64,000 bases of DNA from Litomosoides sigmodontis (taxonomy: Eukaryota; Nematoda; Chromadorea; Rhabditida; Onchocercidae): positions 10,637,652 through 10,701,651 of the forward strand of contig OY718805.1 in assembly GCA_963070105.1 (NCBI GenBank), given 5' to 3'. This document shows, one piece after another, positions 12,682 through 40,199 of the stretch; the first letter of the stretch is position 1; every line of letters begins with the position of its first letter. Below the pieces are notes generated by a model that was not told the origin of the DNA, ran no database searches, and saw only the letters and a program-made list of their open reading frames with translations. A program made the translations under genes and the position numbers.

Positions 12682-13596
12682 CGACTAGCTTTTTCTATCA
12701 ACCGTTGACAGAGTTATTCAAATTTAGTGGTTTTAGATTTCTTAATAGCTTTTATAATTTTTGGTGTCTAGGCATCAACAGCCTAGAATATTTTTTAAGT
12801 CTGTTTTTTGTTGGTTTTTTGAATTTTTTTATTATTTGCTTTGTTTAATTCATTTCTCAACTTTTTGGGGTAGCTACGCGACTTTTTTGTTTTAATAGCT
12901 TTGCTGAAGGGGTGGAGGAATGATAGCGTAGCAGCTGTATCGGTCTGTGTTATGCGATACAATTTAACATCATAACGCAGATGATACAACTGCCATCACA
13001 GTTCCGTTTTCACTGCTTTCTTTATTACAACGACGGAATCTTTTGTCACTGGTCACGCATAAAGGGGAGCCTTCCTGGAAGGAAATCGCAGGACAACGGC
13101 GACGAGAAGATTGGAAGCTCTTCAAAATTGTAAAAGTGACAAGCAGAGAATACAGAAAATGCAATCAGTACTGTTTTCATGGGAGTGATGGTTTAAGGCA
13201 GTGACGTACATAAGGACATGAAAATCGCTAACAGATTTAGTTCAGTCGATGCAGCATTACTCAAGTCTATTAGATTACACTACTTTCATTGATGCAACAC
13301 CATTCAAAAAACTTCCCATAATATTTGGTGTGGCAGGGCACGACACAGTATGCTACATAATAATTCATATGCTACATTAGCAAAATAATTAACAACAACA
13401 TACTGCAGCCAATGCAGCAACTGCCGTCAGTTACTTTTTCCCATTTCAAAAATTCAGGCATTTACTTGAATAATGCTAATTTACTAAGTTTGGAAAATCT
13501 CAGGACGTTAGAGGACCACCAATGACACTACAAAACAATTTCTTCAGTTTCTAGAGACTGTCCGAACGGACACACGCTCTAACGAGAGTTTCTACT

Positions 13597-14029
13597 TCGG
13601 GACTATACTGAATCTCCGGAATGGCACAAATGCAGCTAGCTGCATTGAGCCTATGTTGTGAGGAACAAGCAGACAACATATCACAGCCAATACAGCTGCT
13701 GCTTCTGCTCCTAGGACAAATTGACTGGCTTACGTATGGGAGTGCGGTCCTTTTATGGAGAAATTTGAGGGCGTTGTCGAAAAGAGGCGCCATGGTAAGC
13801 ACGGCCTCCAGCTACTCGATTGGATCCAATCTGTCGGTAAACGGATCAACAGGGCGGAATAGTGCATCTTCCTCCCAACCAATCATCTTTCTTCTCTATA
13901 ACTAATAATCACTCTAAAGAGATCTTGAAATTTACCTGTAAATTGTTTCACATCGAATGGAACGATTAAACGGGAGAAGTGCAAAGCAAAATTCAACAAG
14001 TGCGCAAAAATGCCCCCAATTAAAGCTGT
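13597..14029 (+). repeat. Dispersed repeat, copy A (truncated, internally deleted)
   Basis: Closely related to 16075-16670 and 19278-19868. It lacks about 110 bp at the left end and about 50 bp internally. The internal deletion falls between two GAC trinucleotides (after CTAGGAC and before AAATTGACTGG). It has no coding evidence beyond a chance 94-codon frame that the deletion opens. Confidence 0.9.
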
Positions 14030-15345
14030 CACATCAAGAATCGAATAACTAGGAAGAATTTAAAACAATAACCTGGAAGTGAAGACGTTTTGAACAATTA
14101 CTTTAGAACGTTATCAATTTATATTTAATATCAAAACATGGTGAATCTTGATTTCGGTTATCAAGTCTTTTGAATAACTGTACTCGAAATTGCAACAAGA
14201 AATGTTGAAAAAGCTAGTCATTGCTTTTTAATCGTTGAAATTATTTCCCATGATTTATCCGCGGTTTTTAAATTTTAATTTATAGCAGAATCTTTTTAAG
14301 GATTTTGTTCCTGCATTGGTCTAGTTCTAGATCTTTTGTCCGCGACATTTTTGCACATGTTCTGTTATAGTTTTACAACAGTGTAGCTGATTAACTCGAA
14401 TCCTTTATAATTTCGCCTTCACCTGTTTTTATTTGCTTATTTAATTGTGTGCTTTTTTGTACAAATCAATTGATTAATAACAAACTTCTTTTTGCTTAAG
14501 TGTTGAAAATCAAAAATAATTTTAGAGAAAATAGATGATCTGCAGCGTTTTACAAATTTCAACTGCAATATATTTTATTCATATAAAACTGGGAGATATC
14601 GTTTTAACTGCCAGTGAGAGTAGGAAAACCAACTTGTTGTTATGCAACAAGTACATAGAGCTATTTAGTGTGACCTCTTTTCTTGAAGTGAACCTCAAAA
14701 TTTGATTATTTTTATACAACCAACGATTAATATTTGAAATCCTAATATCTAACTAAATCATTTGCAACGAAAGCGGAAATTATAATACACACAGTTTTGA
14801 AATATAACGTAAATATGAAATAATAGGAATAATTTTTTGGCAATGAGAATGTGGTCCAGCATTTTCAATTTAACGAATATTTTCGTAAGTTGAAAAGTTT
14901 CGTAAACCTGAACGAACATAAGGTCATAAAAACATGTATTTAATTATTGATAACAGTAACACTAAATACCATATGGAGTAGAAACATATGTAATCATACA
15001 AAAACTTATAGGGGAAAGGTCTTTCATCTAAATCTCCCCCTTTCTATTGATTAATTTCCGCTTTGGTCACATCGGTAAATTATTTGATTGAAGTCCGAAC
15101 ATAAAATGAATGGGAATTATAAATCTCGAAATAAATATGCAATTGTGCGTCTGCTAAAATATCAAAATCTTATCGTCCATTAAAACCTTAATGAAAAAAG
15201 TTGAATTTGTATTTAAGTTATTTAACGTACATCATTAAGTTCGTTTGGTATCAAAATAATAAGAAAAAATTTTTTGCCCAAAAAGTTGTAAATTAAAAAA
15301 AGTAAATCGATAATATCAATGGCATAAAAGTACTATTAATATCAT
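14030..15345. other. Non-coding stretch
   Basis: AT-rich with no supported exons. Confidence 0.4.
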
Positions 15346-15385
15346 TGATTTACTCGGTTTAAAATTCCTTAAACCGAGTAAATCA
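15346..15385. repeat. Perfect 17-bp hairpin with 6-nt loop
   Basis: TGATTTACTCGGTTTAA, the loop AATTCC, then the exact reverse complement. It lies in intergenic AT-rich DNA between two copies of the dispersed repeat. It could be a small cruciform or the fused termini of a miniature element. It is not followed by a T-run. Confidence 0.85.
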
Positions 15386-16074
15386 TCAAGTACAATAGTC
15401 TATAAATTTTTTACTTGCGTTCTAATAATTGATACTATATCACTTCTCGTCACACAGCAGTAAAAACATTACAATATTTTTGCTGAAAGACAGAATTTGC
15501 TGCATGAATTACATTCTAAAATTTTTTATTGCAGCAAGATCTAACAAATTGAATGACCTATTCCTATATTCAAAAGTTTTAATTACAGTCGTCTGCTTCT
15601 GCGCTCATTTCGACTATATCTGGCGATTGGAAGACCAACAGGCATCAATAAAGTAAATAAGGGTTAGTTTATAGAACCGAACTATCATTTGAGTGTTATA
15701 CATGTTCGATGACCAGTAAAAGCCAGAAATGAAGGATAACTCCCATTATTCTGAATTGCCTCTACTGTGTATTCAACTACCAATGAAATCTGGAAAGCGC
15801 GTTAAACTGAGCAATTCCTTCCATACTACCTTCCTCTTATGTTCCAATTTGTTAATTTCACTGAGTAACTTCCCAATATGGAATGCATTTGTTCGGTTAA
15901 TACAGTCTTATTCATTGCGATCAGTGTTGTGTCACATTGACATTTTGTGAGCAGTGATTCTGCGATATTCAAAACAACTATGAAGTCAGGAATTATAGGA
16001 TTACAATGAATTGCGCTACTACCAGGGAATAAGAAATGAGGCAGATATGGTGTGGCAAGAAGGAATGACACTAC

Positions 16075-16670
16075 GCCAATGCGGAACAATGTCTCCGGTG
16101 AGCAATACATTATCTCAAAGCTCTACCGTGAAACGTTGTACCGTATGGGCATAGATCTCACCAGGAGTTCCTGCTACAGAAGGTATTCGGGACATTTCGG
16201 GACTTCGAGAACGGCACAAACGCAGCTGGCTGCATTGGGTCTGTGATGTGAGGAACAACCAGACAACATATCACAGCCAATACAGCTGCTGCTTCTACTC
16301 TCAGGACTCCTAAGCCAACAAGAGAAGCGGAGAGTTCAGAACGATTGAGAGTTGACAAATTGACTGGCTTACGTATGGGAGTGCGGTCCTTTTATGGAGA
16401 AATTTTAGGGCGTTGCCGAAAAGAGGCGCCATGGTAAGCACGGCCTCCAACTACTCGATTGGATCCGATCTGTCGGTCAATGGATCAACAGGGCGGAGCA
16501 GTGCATCTTCTTCCCAACCAATCATCTTTCTTCTCTGTAACTAATAATCACTCTAAAGCGATCTTGAAATTTACCTGTAGATTGTTTCACATCGAATGTA
16601 GCGATTAAATGGGAGAAGTGCAAAGCAAAATTCAATAAGTGCGTAAAAATGCCCCCAATTAAAGCCGTTA
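16075..16670 (+). repeat. Dispersed repeat, copy B
   Basis: About 596 bp, starting near GCCAATGCGGAACAATGTC and ending near AAAATGCCCCCAATTAAAG. It is highly similar to copy C along its whole length. Stops are scattered in every frame, and I see no terminal inverted repeats or poly-A tail. The class is not recognised. Confidence 0.92.
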
Positions 16671-19277
16671 TACTTGAAATTTCTCTTAGAGCATCGTTTA
16701 TTTTAGTATTTACAAATCAATATGCCAGGATGCAAATCATTTTGCATAATTCTACATTGGCAAGTAAAAAATTTATTCGATCGTGTTGGCTGCCATGATA
16801 AGTTACCTCGTTTTTCAGTTATCGAGACGAATATATTGCATTTCTAAGAATAAAATTCTTGCATTTTAAGTGTATATTTTCAAATAAAAATATTTCATTT
16901 TGTCAACTAAATTATGACGTAATTTGATGAGAATGGCAATTGCGTTCAATTTTGAAAAACGGAAGTTTCCGGTTAGCGCTTAAGAGTTCGGACGGAAGCA
17001 CGATTATTTTACTCGCTTTCTTCGGCTTGTGTGATTGTTTGCAAAAATGTTGGGGGTAGGAGTCAGCGCTGTGCAAATGCATTGAACGCTACAACATGAA
17101 TATAATAGTCATTTTTTTCAGCATTCCAGTTTCAACATCTATGTTTTGATATGTCAAGAGACTATTTGTGCAGAATTGTTTTAGCAATATTTAGCGGCCT
17201 CTAATCGCTTAACTAACATTGCTGACTCGAGCATTTCACATTACCCTTTTAGAAAAGTTATGAATCACTTAGATTCATTAAAAGGAATAGTACTACCAGT
17301 AGCTATTTTAATTACGTCCAGTGCAACCATGTAATATGAACTGTAATATGAACTGCTGTTACTGCAGTAATATGAACTGCTGTTACATAGCGGAAAATGA
17401 CAGACGTTGTGAGAATTTGCAGAAGGACTGTATACCTTTTTGTGTGTGCAATGGTAATGTATTAAAGTAAGAATTCTATTTCAGCAATATTTAGTCTTGC
17501 ATAGGAAGCAATTTTGGATTCAAGTACAACTTGCAACATGAGCTGTGACGAGTGAGATATAAAGTACGGAACAATCTATCGAACTGTTATTATATCACTT
17601 CTGGAATGTGACAAGAGAGGAAACATTTGGGAAGGTGACTCAGATACCGGCAGCACGATGGTGTGGGGGCCATTGGAAATATTGAATGACCCTCTAACTA
17701 TTACATTCAAGAAGTTCAGTCTTAGGATAGTAATATCTAAAGCAATAATGCACAATCAACGCCTCTCTTGTTGTTTCGTCGTGGCTCTTTCATTGACCAC
17801 ACAGAGGTGCAAAACGTGAGACATAAAGTGATTCAAAACATATGTCTCAAAACATGACGTCGTCCTTTAGAGAAGAATTTTACTCATTTCACCGATATTG
17901 GACTGAAATCTTGAAATCAGCGAGTTGTTGATGGATATTGCAAATATAAGTTGTTAAGGATACTTATTTAATAACAGTTCAAATCCCTTTATGAAAATCG
18001 GATTACTGCTCATTGCAGGGATCATTTAAATAATTGCATTAACACCTGAGTTATTGAGTGATTCAACAAAACCATAAATAAGAAGAAAAAGGTCAAAATA
18101 TGAGTAAATTGAGCTGCTTAACCTTGTGTTCAAGAAACGTAGAAGACGTGCAAATACTATATAATTAAATAAGAAGACTTTGATCGTCCAAACTGAATTG
18201 AATGCTTAGTGATTGATGCTGATAATAAGAGCACCTGCGTTGTTCAAAAAAATTTTCCCATACTTTGCTAAGTGATTCTTCAAGATTAATTGCTCTTCCC
18301 CATTGCAACCTCATCTTCATCGATTTTTCTGTAAAATAGTCTACTCCCAAATTCTATCTGATTACAATTATTCCAAAACGTAGCAATTATGTTAGTAGAA
18401 GGTGCATGAAGGCTTCCATAATCAGTTACATACAACTAATTATATAAAGATCGCTAACATATTTGCAACCAAAGTCAAAATATTAATCCCACTGCTTTTC
18501 ACAGAAAAGATTTTGCAAGGAAATAGAAGAAATTATTCTACTTGATATCTGAAACACCAGTTCAAGTTAATCATATTGGAAGTAATGCGAATAAGAAAGT
18601 TAGATTTGAAATCACCCGGTATTTCGTGTCCAACATGAAATATAATTAATTGAAAACTCTCGCTTCCCTTTATTCAGAAACTTTTTCATTTCATTCAGAA
18701 ACCTATGTATTTTCAAGTTTCTTCTAATAACTAATAAAATTTCAATACCGGAATATACATCTGACATCTTTAATGGTATCTTCTCTTCATGCTCTTTCGG
18801 TGACGCCTCATCCTCCTCTTTTTTTTCATGTATGATTACTTTTACCTTGTTATATTTAAATTCAAGCTAAGACTAGTTCGCAGAAAAGAAAAATTGGACT
18901 CAGCATTACCTATGCGATTACCAGTAGAGGAGACGATAACGCAAAACCTCGACTACCGCTGTACCTGTTTTCCTCTACAGCTTGTCCAGTACCAATGAAT
19001 TTCACAGCACCCCAATTTGTGTTCGAATACATCAGTTTGACCAGTAATTTCTCGCATATGTAATTTCGATTGCAAAGTATTTTTATTTGGCCATTGCAGT
19101 TTTGCCCAGTTTGATCGTCCGTTGCGCGACACTTACTTATTCTGCTATCACAATCCCCTGACATCCAAAACAGACTTTTCATGAAATGAGAAGTAGACTG
19201 AGGTGAACCTCACCATCATCAACCAATTAAATTTGAAGATATAGGAATTTGAGATGACGGATAGGAACGGTAACTGT
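16671..19277. other. Non-coding stretch with a small local duplication
   Basis: Mostly AT-rich and empty. Around 17330-17390 a short unit (TAATATGAACTG, partly with CTGTTAC) recurs three times in tandem. A minus-strand cysteine-containing frame at 18910-19182 was considered and not accepted. Confidence 0.5.
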
Positions 19278-19868
19278 GCCAATGCGGAACAATGTCTCCG
19301 GTGAGCAATACGTTGTCTCAAAGCTCTACCGTGAAACGTTGTACCGTATGGACATAGATCTCACCAGGAGTTTCCGCTACAGAAGGTATTTGGGACATTT
19401 CGGGACTTCGAGAAGGGCACAAATGCAGCTGGCTGCATTGGGCCTGTGATGTGAGGAACAACCAGACAACATATCACAGCCAATACAGCTGCTGCTTCTG
19501 CTCCTAGGACTCCTAAGCCAACAAGAGGAGCGGAGAGTGAAGAACGGTTGAGAATTGACAAATTGACTGGCTTACGTATGGGAGTGCGGTCCTTTTATGG
19601 AGAAATTTGAGGGCGTTGCCGAAAAGAGGCGCCATGGTAAGCACGGCCTCCAACTACTCGATTGGATCCGATCTGTCGGTCAATGGATCAACAGGGCGGA
19701 GCAGTGCATCTTCCTCCCAACCAATCATCTTTCTTCTCTGTAACTAATAATCACTCTAAAGCGATCTTGAAATTTACCTGTAAATTGTTTCACATCGAAT
19801 GTAGCGATTAAACGGGAGAAGTGCAAAGCAAAATTCAATAAATGCATGAAAATGCCCTCAAATAACGC
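19278..19868 (+). repeat. Dispersed repeat, copy C
   Basis: About 591 bp. The left boundary (GCCAATGCGGAAC) is the same as in copy B and the orientation is the same as A and B. The right end diverges after AAAATGCCC. It retains the roughly 50-bp segment missing from copy A. Confidence 0.92.
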
Positions 19869-20442
19869 AGTATCAGATGGAACTAATTCGCAATGATATG
19901 TTATTTTTGGTTTCCGGCACTCATTAGCTAGCAAGCATTAAGAACGAAGCAACTTCTGCATTTTGTTCTCCAGTCATCCCATTTAGCAAATAAGGCAAAA
20001 TGTTTGAAAGTAGTTCGATAATTTTACTCATTCTTCAGCTAAAACATTAAAATTTTCAATTATTTTGCAGGATATTTCGGAATGAGAATTGAAAAATGGA
20101 CTTTTCCGAATTTGTGGATTGCTTTATTCTATGCATTATTTTCTCTTTCATAATTACTCTCATCCTTTTTTGTTCTTTTTAGATGACCTCTTGTCATGTC
20201 TGTCCCAATTTTTATATTTTATGCTTGTACTTAAGGAATACAAGAAAATATGCTGCTATTTGCTCTCTCATTCTTCATTCTAAACTTACTGCATACTCAA
20301 ACAGAATTTTAAATTAAATTAATTTTAAGGCACAAAAAACTTGCCATTTGTCAAAAATTTTAATTTTGAGAAAAAATAAGGACCGAGAAGTACCTTTTTG
20401 CATTGCTAAAAATTTCTTGCCATTTCTTTTCTGTTTTACAGA

Positions 20443-20615
20443 TTGAGGCGGGGTGCAAGGGCTGTTTACTGCTGAGTAAATGCCCTTTTGACCCTGCCGC
20501 CAAAATATTGTTTACTAATAGGTGCATCGCGGTGTTGCACAACAGCGACGGAATATTCTCTGTCTCTATCACTCTCCATAATTCCTCACATACAATGGTC
20601 ATTCGATTCGGAAAA
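20443..20615 (+). other. Candidate cysteine-containing exon, unassigned
   Basis: A strong acceptor (TTCTGTTTTACAG) is followed by an open frame starting IEAGCKGCLLLSKCPFDPA and running to a stop near 20618. Three closely spaced cysteines and a good acceptor are suggestive of a secreted-domain exon. No partner exon, start or family was identified. Confidence 0.2.
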
Positions 20616-20618
20616 TAA

Positions 20619-22873
20619 ATTCCTTTCTGAATATCACGCTCTGAGTAAAGGAAATACAACGGATTAGTGCAAATTACCATTACAGGGTTGTCTCTTAAAT
20701 TGGCATATATTTTCTGTTAGAAATCAGTCACCACATGACAAAGTCCAAAATGAGTTAACGTAGCAAATTCATTACAAATTAAGATTTTTATCCCAACAGA
20801 GAAAATCAGCATAATGGAATGAATGAATTTTTAGCCAAACAAGTAAAGTAGAAAGAAGGGAAAAAATTTTATAATTATCAATTTAAGGAGGGCTAATTTT
20901 CACTGATCCTCCTTGTGGTGACAACATCAAGTGTTGAAAGCCACCTACGTTAAGGTCGCAACAATAGCGAGTTAGACTTTCACGTTCCCTATCACCTTAA
21001 CACCTGAGTTAAACAATTGATATTATAATCATATTCATTGGAAGGTTCACTTCGCTATTATCGGTAGCTGTGCTACGTTGATGATCCATCTTTGGCATTT
21101 GTGATAAGCGTAGATTGAATCCTTCAAAAAGCTAACCGTTCTTGTTAAAAGTTAATCCTTTTATCAATGTCGCATTACCACCGTTTTTGCTTTTTTTCTA
21201 AAATATTTACACCTTTTCCCCTTTTTCGCAGCAACTTGTTTACGCATATGTCAAATATAGGGCCGCCAAAAAATTGTTTACCGTTTGAACAATTTGCGAA
21301 AAAGTCCAGGGATAAAAGAGAGAAAAGTAATGGAAAAAGTTTGAGAGAGAGAGAGATTGGAGCAGACGAATAAAGAAGAGGAGAGAGGGAATAAAGCTGG
21401 ATAATCAGGCGATTCAGGTCATCCATAGATCGCTAGTGAGGGAGTGAAAAGACGGGTAAGAAAATTTTTTTTGTGCGAGGGAGAGAAAGACTCTTCATTA
21501 TTAGTGCATGTTATCATTTGGTGACCTTTGCCTTCCCCTTCTAATCTAATCCCTCTTCGATATTTTAGGAAGTGAAACAAACTATTCGTTTTTTAATAGC
21601 AGTGAAAAAGAATGAGAAAAGTGAAGTATAACTTTATTTAACAAAGGCAATCGAACTGAGTGTGATAATGATAAGAGCGATAATTAAAAAAAATCACCTT
21701 TCATTCTATTTTCGTTTTCTGTATTAAAGATGAGCGCGTAAGAAAACGGAAAAAGCAGTTTTGTAACAATAATCTGTGGACGATCGATCTCTAGAGTAAT
21801 AGTAATGTGTGAAAACATTCAAATTCCACTAAAACCACTTGTCGCGCAATTTTCAAAAGTGTAATAACAGGAATAAAATTGTTTGATGAAGTTGAATAAC
21901 TTGAGAAAACAAAAATGCAATGGAAAATTGAGGCTTGAGCCTTAACTTTACCTCTTAGTCTGAATGTTCCAGAAAGAAAAAAGGCGCTGGAATATAAGTG
22001 AAAGAATGACAACGGTCAGTTTCTGAGGAAGAAATAATTGAATAATTGTTGGAATGCATAAAATTTCATGAATCCTACGTGCGGAATGATAACAAATGGA
22101 ACATCGGGAAAGAAAATACACAAATTAGCTGTATTCATGAAAATGTAACAGTGAAATAGACGAGAGCAGCAGTTAACTGATGTTTAAAAATTTCGAAAGT
22201 ATATTCATCTCCTAAATTTTTGTAATATATTCAAAATCAATTGATAAATTTTTGAATTCAACAATTTAAAAACAGCTTTTCCGATAAATGCTGAGAATTA
22301 ATAGTCAATTTTCAACTTTTTATTTCTAGAGCGATTAGCAGGCATCGGTGAAAGATGCAACGCAGTTGAGATAACTGGCAATAGAATTTTTTTACTCGTC
22401 CTAATTAGTTACAATAAATCATTTTATCCATCAAATAATAAAAATTTCTTATTAATTAGATCAATCCAATAATTACAATTAAATGACCTAATTGCAAGAG
22501 TACGAAAATTTAATAAAGTATACTATATGCACACAATAAATGCAAGAGTAATAAATAGACGTTTGGTATGCATTTTGAAAATTTGAAGGTGAAGATATGG
22601 GAATTTAATATCTGAGCCGAAAAATTCAACGAAAGAATGCTCAGTGGTCGCTCTGAAATTTCTTTCTCCTCACATTAATCGTCCCTTCAATGAGCTAACA
22701 AGCTATTATTCCGCTGTAAACTTGACGATGGACATTCAGGTTTGCCATTTTTCACATTCGTTTTTTGTTGGCTATGAGAAATATTGAAATATTGTCGGGA
22801 AATAATTTTTCAAATATTCATACATAGATAACAATTACTAACAAGGTTGATAAAACCCTCCTGTTTTCGTTTT
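20619..22873. other. Non-coding stretch downstream of the DOMON gene
   Basis: Purine-rich patches near 21300-21500 and AT-rich DNA. No supported gene. The 3' UTR of the minus-strand DOMON gene should extend into its upper end. Confidence 0.4.
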
Positions 22874-38134
<15,261 letters not shown>

Positions 38135-40199
38135 GCTCCCTCCTAAAATCACTGATAATCTCAGCATTTTAAAGTGGAAAAATTGAGGAATAGATGAAGG
38201 GGTGAAACGCGCGCAATGGGAAGTGTTAAAAGCAACAAGATTAATGGAAAAAATCCGCCCTCCCTCATCTCATGCATTTCATAATTCTTAAGGAAAGAAA
38301 AAGCTGTCATCATTCGCGGCGACTCTGTGCTAATCTATGCTGACCGATGAAGCCGAACGATGATGACAGCTTTGCGGAACATGCTGCTAGCATGCTCTGC
38401 TTTGTGTTGCCGCATTTAATCGTTATCGCTGTGCATCATCATACTGCATTCTGTTTGTGCAAGGGAAGGGAAAATTCCGAGCATTTCAATCTTTCATTGA
38501 ATTTACGTCATAAAACTATGACATCATACTATTGCGCCAATTGGCGCCTTGGTTAAAAAATGAGCAGAACGGAGAGGATTTTACCTGTTAGAAGTTCTGT
38601 AAATAACTAACTTCCATCACTACATGCAGACGGGTTAAAGGTCAAGTGTCGAAGCAAAGCGAATGCTGGATCTTTTTATAGTTAGTTCACTGCGGTCATC
38701 TCAAGGTCGACGACGATTCCTTTCATCCCATTGGACCATACATATCAAAATTACTCCATTATTTTACATTTCCCACCCATCACAGCAAATTTTGCTTCGT
38801 TCCTTTTTTTCTAATTCCTTTGTTCAATTAATGAAACCATTCAAAGTGTATTTCTCTTCGATGTGCGACTTTTCGCATTCTAATATTATAAACGCCAACT
38901 GACTGCCAATCGACCGGAAAACTACATCAACGTGGAATGCAAATCTCTCCAAATGCCTAACAAATACCGTGAATGGAATATCAAACGTGATCTTCAGCAA
39001 AACGGAAAAATAACTGAACTGATCATATTGAAATGATATTAGTGGATTTAACATAACTTTTATAAAAATGATCACTTTCATCTAAAGTACCGTCGGTGCA
39101 CAGGGTATAAAAACAGAATGAAATGCAGTAGTGGTAGTAGTAGTAGTAGTAGTTGAAGGAACGATTTATCTCTGAAAACTTAAAATTCATCGCTTCTACC
39201 ACCAAAGATAATTATTTAATTACTCGTTTAATGCTGTGAGCTGTGGAAAGAAGCATCAATACTGAAGAGCAAAACATGCTCGCGGAAAAGATGAGATATG
39301 CACATAAGTGTGAAGTGAAATAAAATTTAATAGGAAGATATTAAAATAGAGGATATGTTTTGGGAAGTGCAGAAATTCACATCACCGTGGTGCTCATTAA
39401 TTTTAGGAGAAGAGTCGTGCAACACGCACATTCTAAAATGAAATGATGGAAAAACAAGGTGAGAGTAAGAAAAGGACGAGAGGAAGGAAACGAAATTGAG
39501 AAAATTTTCATTTAGTTTCGAAACAACAGCGAGGTACGTGGCAAACTTACAAGAATGCCGTTACGTACGCGTGATGATGACAATGATAAGTAAAAGTGAA
39601 ATGCACGATTGTAGGAAGAAAGCGATGCAATATGATGTGAGTGCATGTGAGCATCCTGTGGGATTCAGACTTGTACCATATTCGTTGATGACGTGACTCA
39701 GTAAATCTGATACTGCACGATCTGCCGGATGAAAGTTAAATCACGGGACATTACCGGAAAATGAAGCAATAGCACACAAGCTTCTTCAATCCATTATCAT
39801 TGCAAACCTTCTATCTCTCTCGCTTCTTTAAACAAAGCAAAAAACAAATCGAAAATTGAATTTTGATGAGATGAAATTTTATTGGTTAACTTCGACAGTA
39901 AATAAATCGAGCTCAAGTGGTCAAGTGATATATTAATTAAATCAATTAGCATTTACCTTACTACTAGTAGGAGGAGAAGAACGATAGCAAGCTGAGCTAC
40001 TTGTTGGTTCGTTTTTCAGTACTATTTGCTATCAGTGAGAACGATAAAAGTGATGACAGAGGAGGACGGAGGAGGAGGGAGGAAGGAAATCGGATCGGAG
40101 TGCGCAACGGAGGCAGTAGAAGGTGAAGGAGGAAGGAATGCTGGAGACGATCGAATCGTCCTCCAAATCAGCCTGCATCAACTACACTTATCATCCACG
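38135..40199. other. Upstream region of DOMON gene, no supported gene
   Basis: Contains promoter-side sequence for the minus-strand DOMON gene and a short (TAG)n run near 39130-39155. I see no coding signal. Confidence 0.4.

Noticed and set aside
11342..12701. Identical hydrophobic frames in opposite orientation (about 80 aa each)
   Set aside because: They occur only because the two arms of the inverted repeat are copies. Codon use and splice signals give no support.
13621..13905. 94-codon plus frame in repeat copy A
   Set aside because: The frame exists only because of the internal deletion. Copies B and C are full of stops in the same phase.
18910..19182. Minus-strand frame with several cysteines
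   Set aside because: A strong GTAAGT donor interrupts it after the first 15 codons and no acceptor or partner exon was found.
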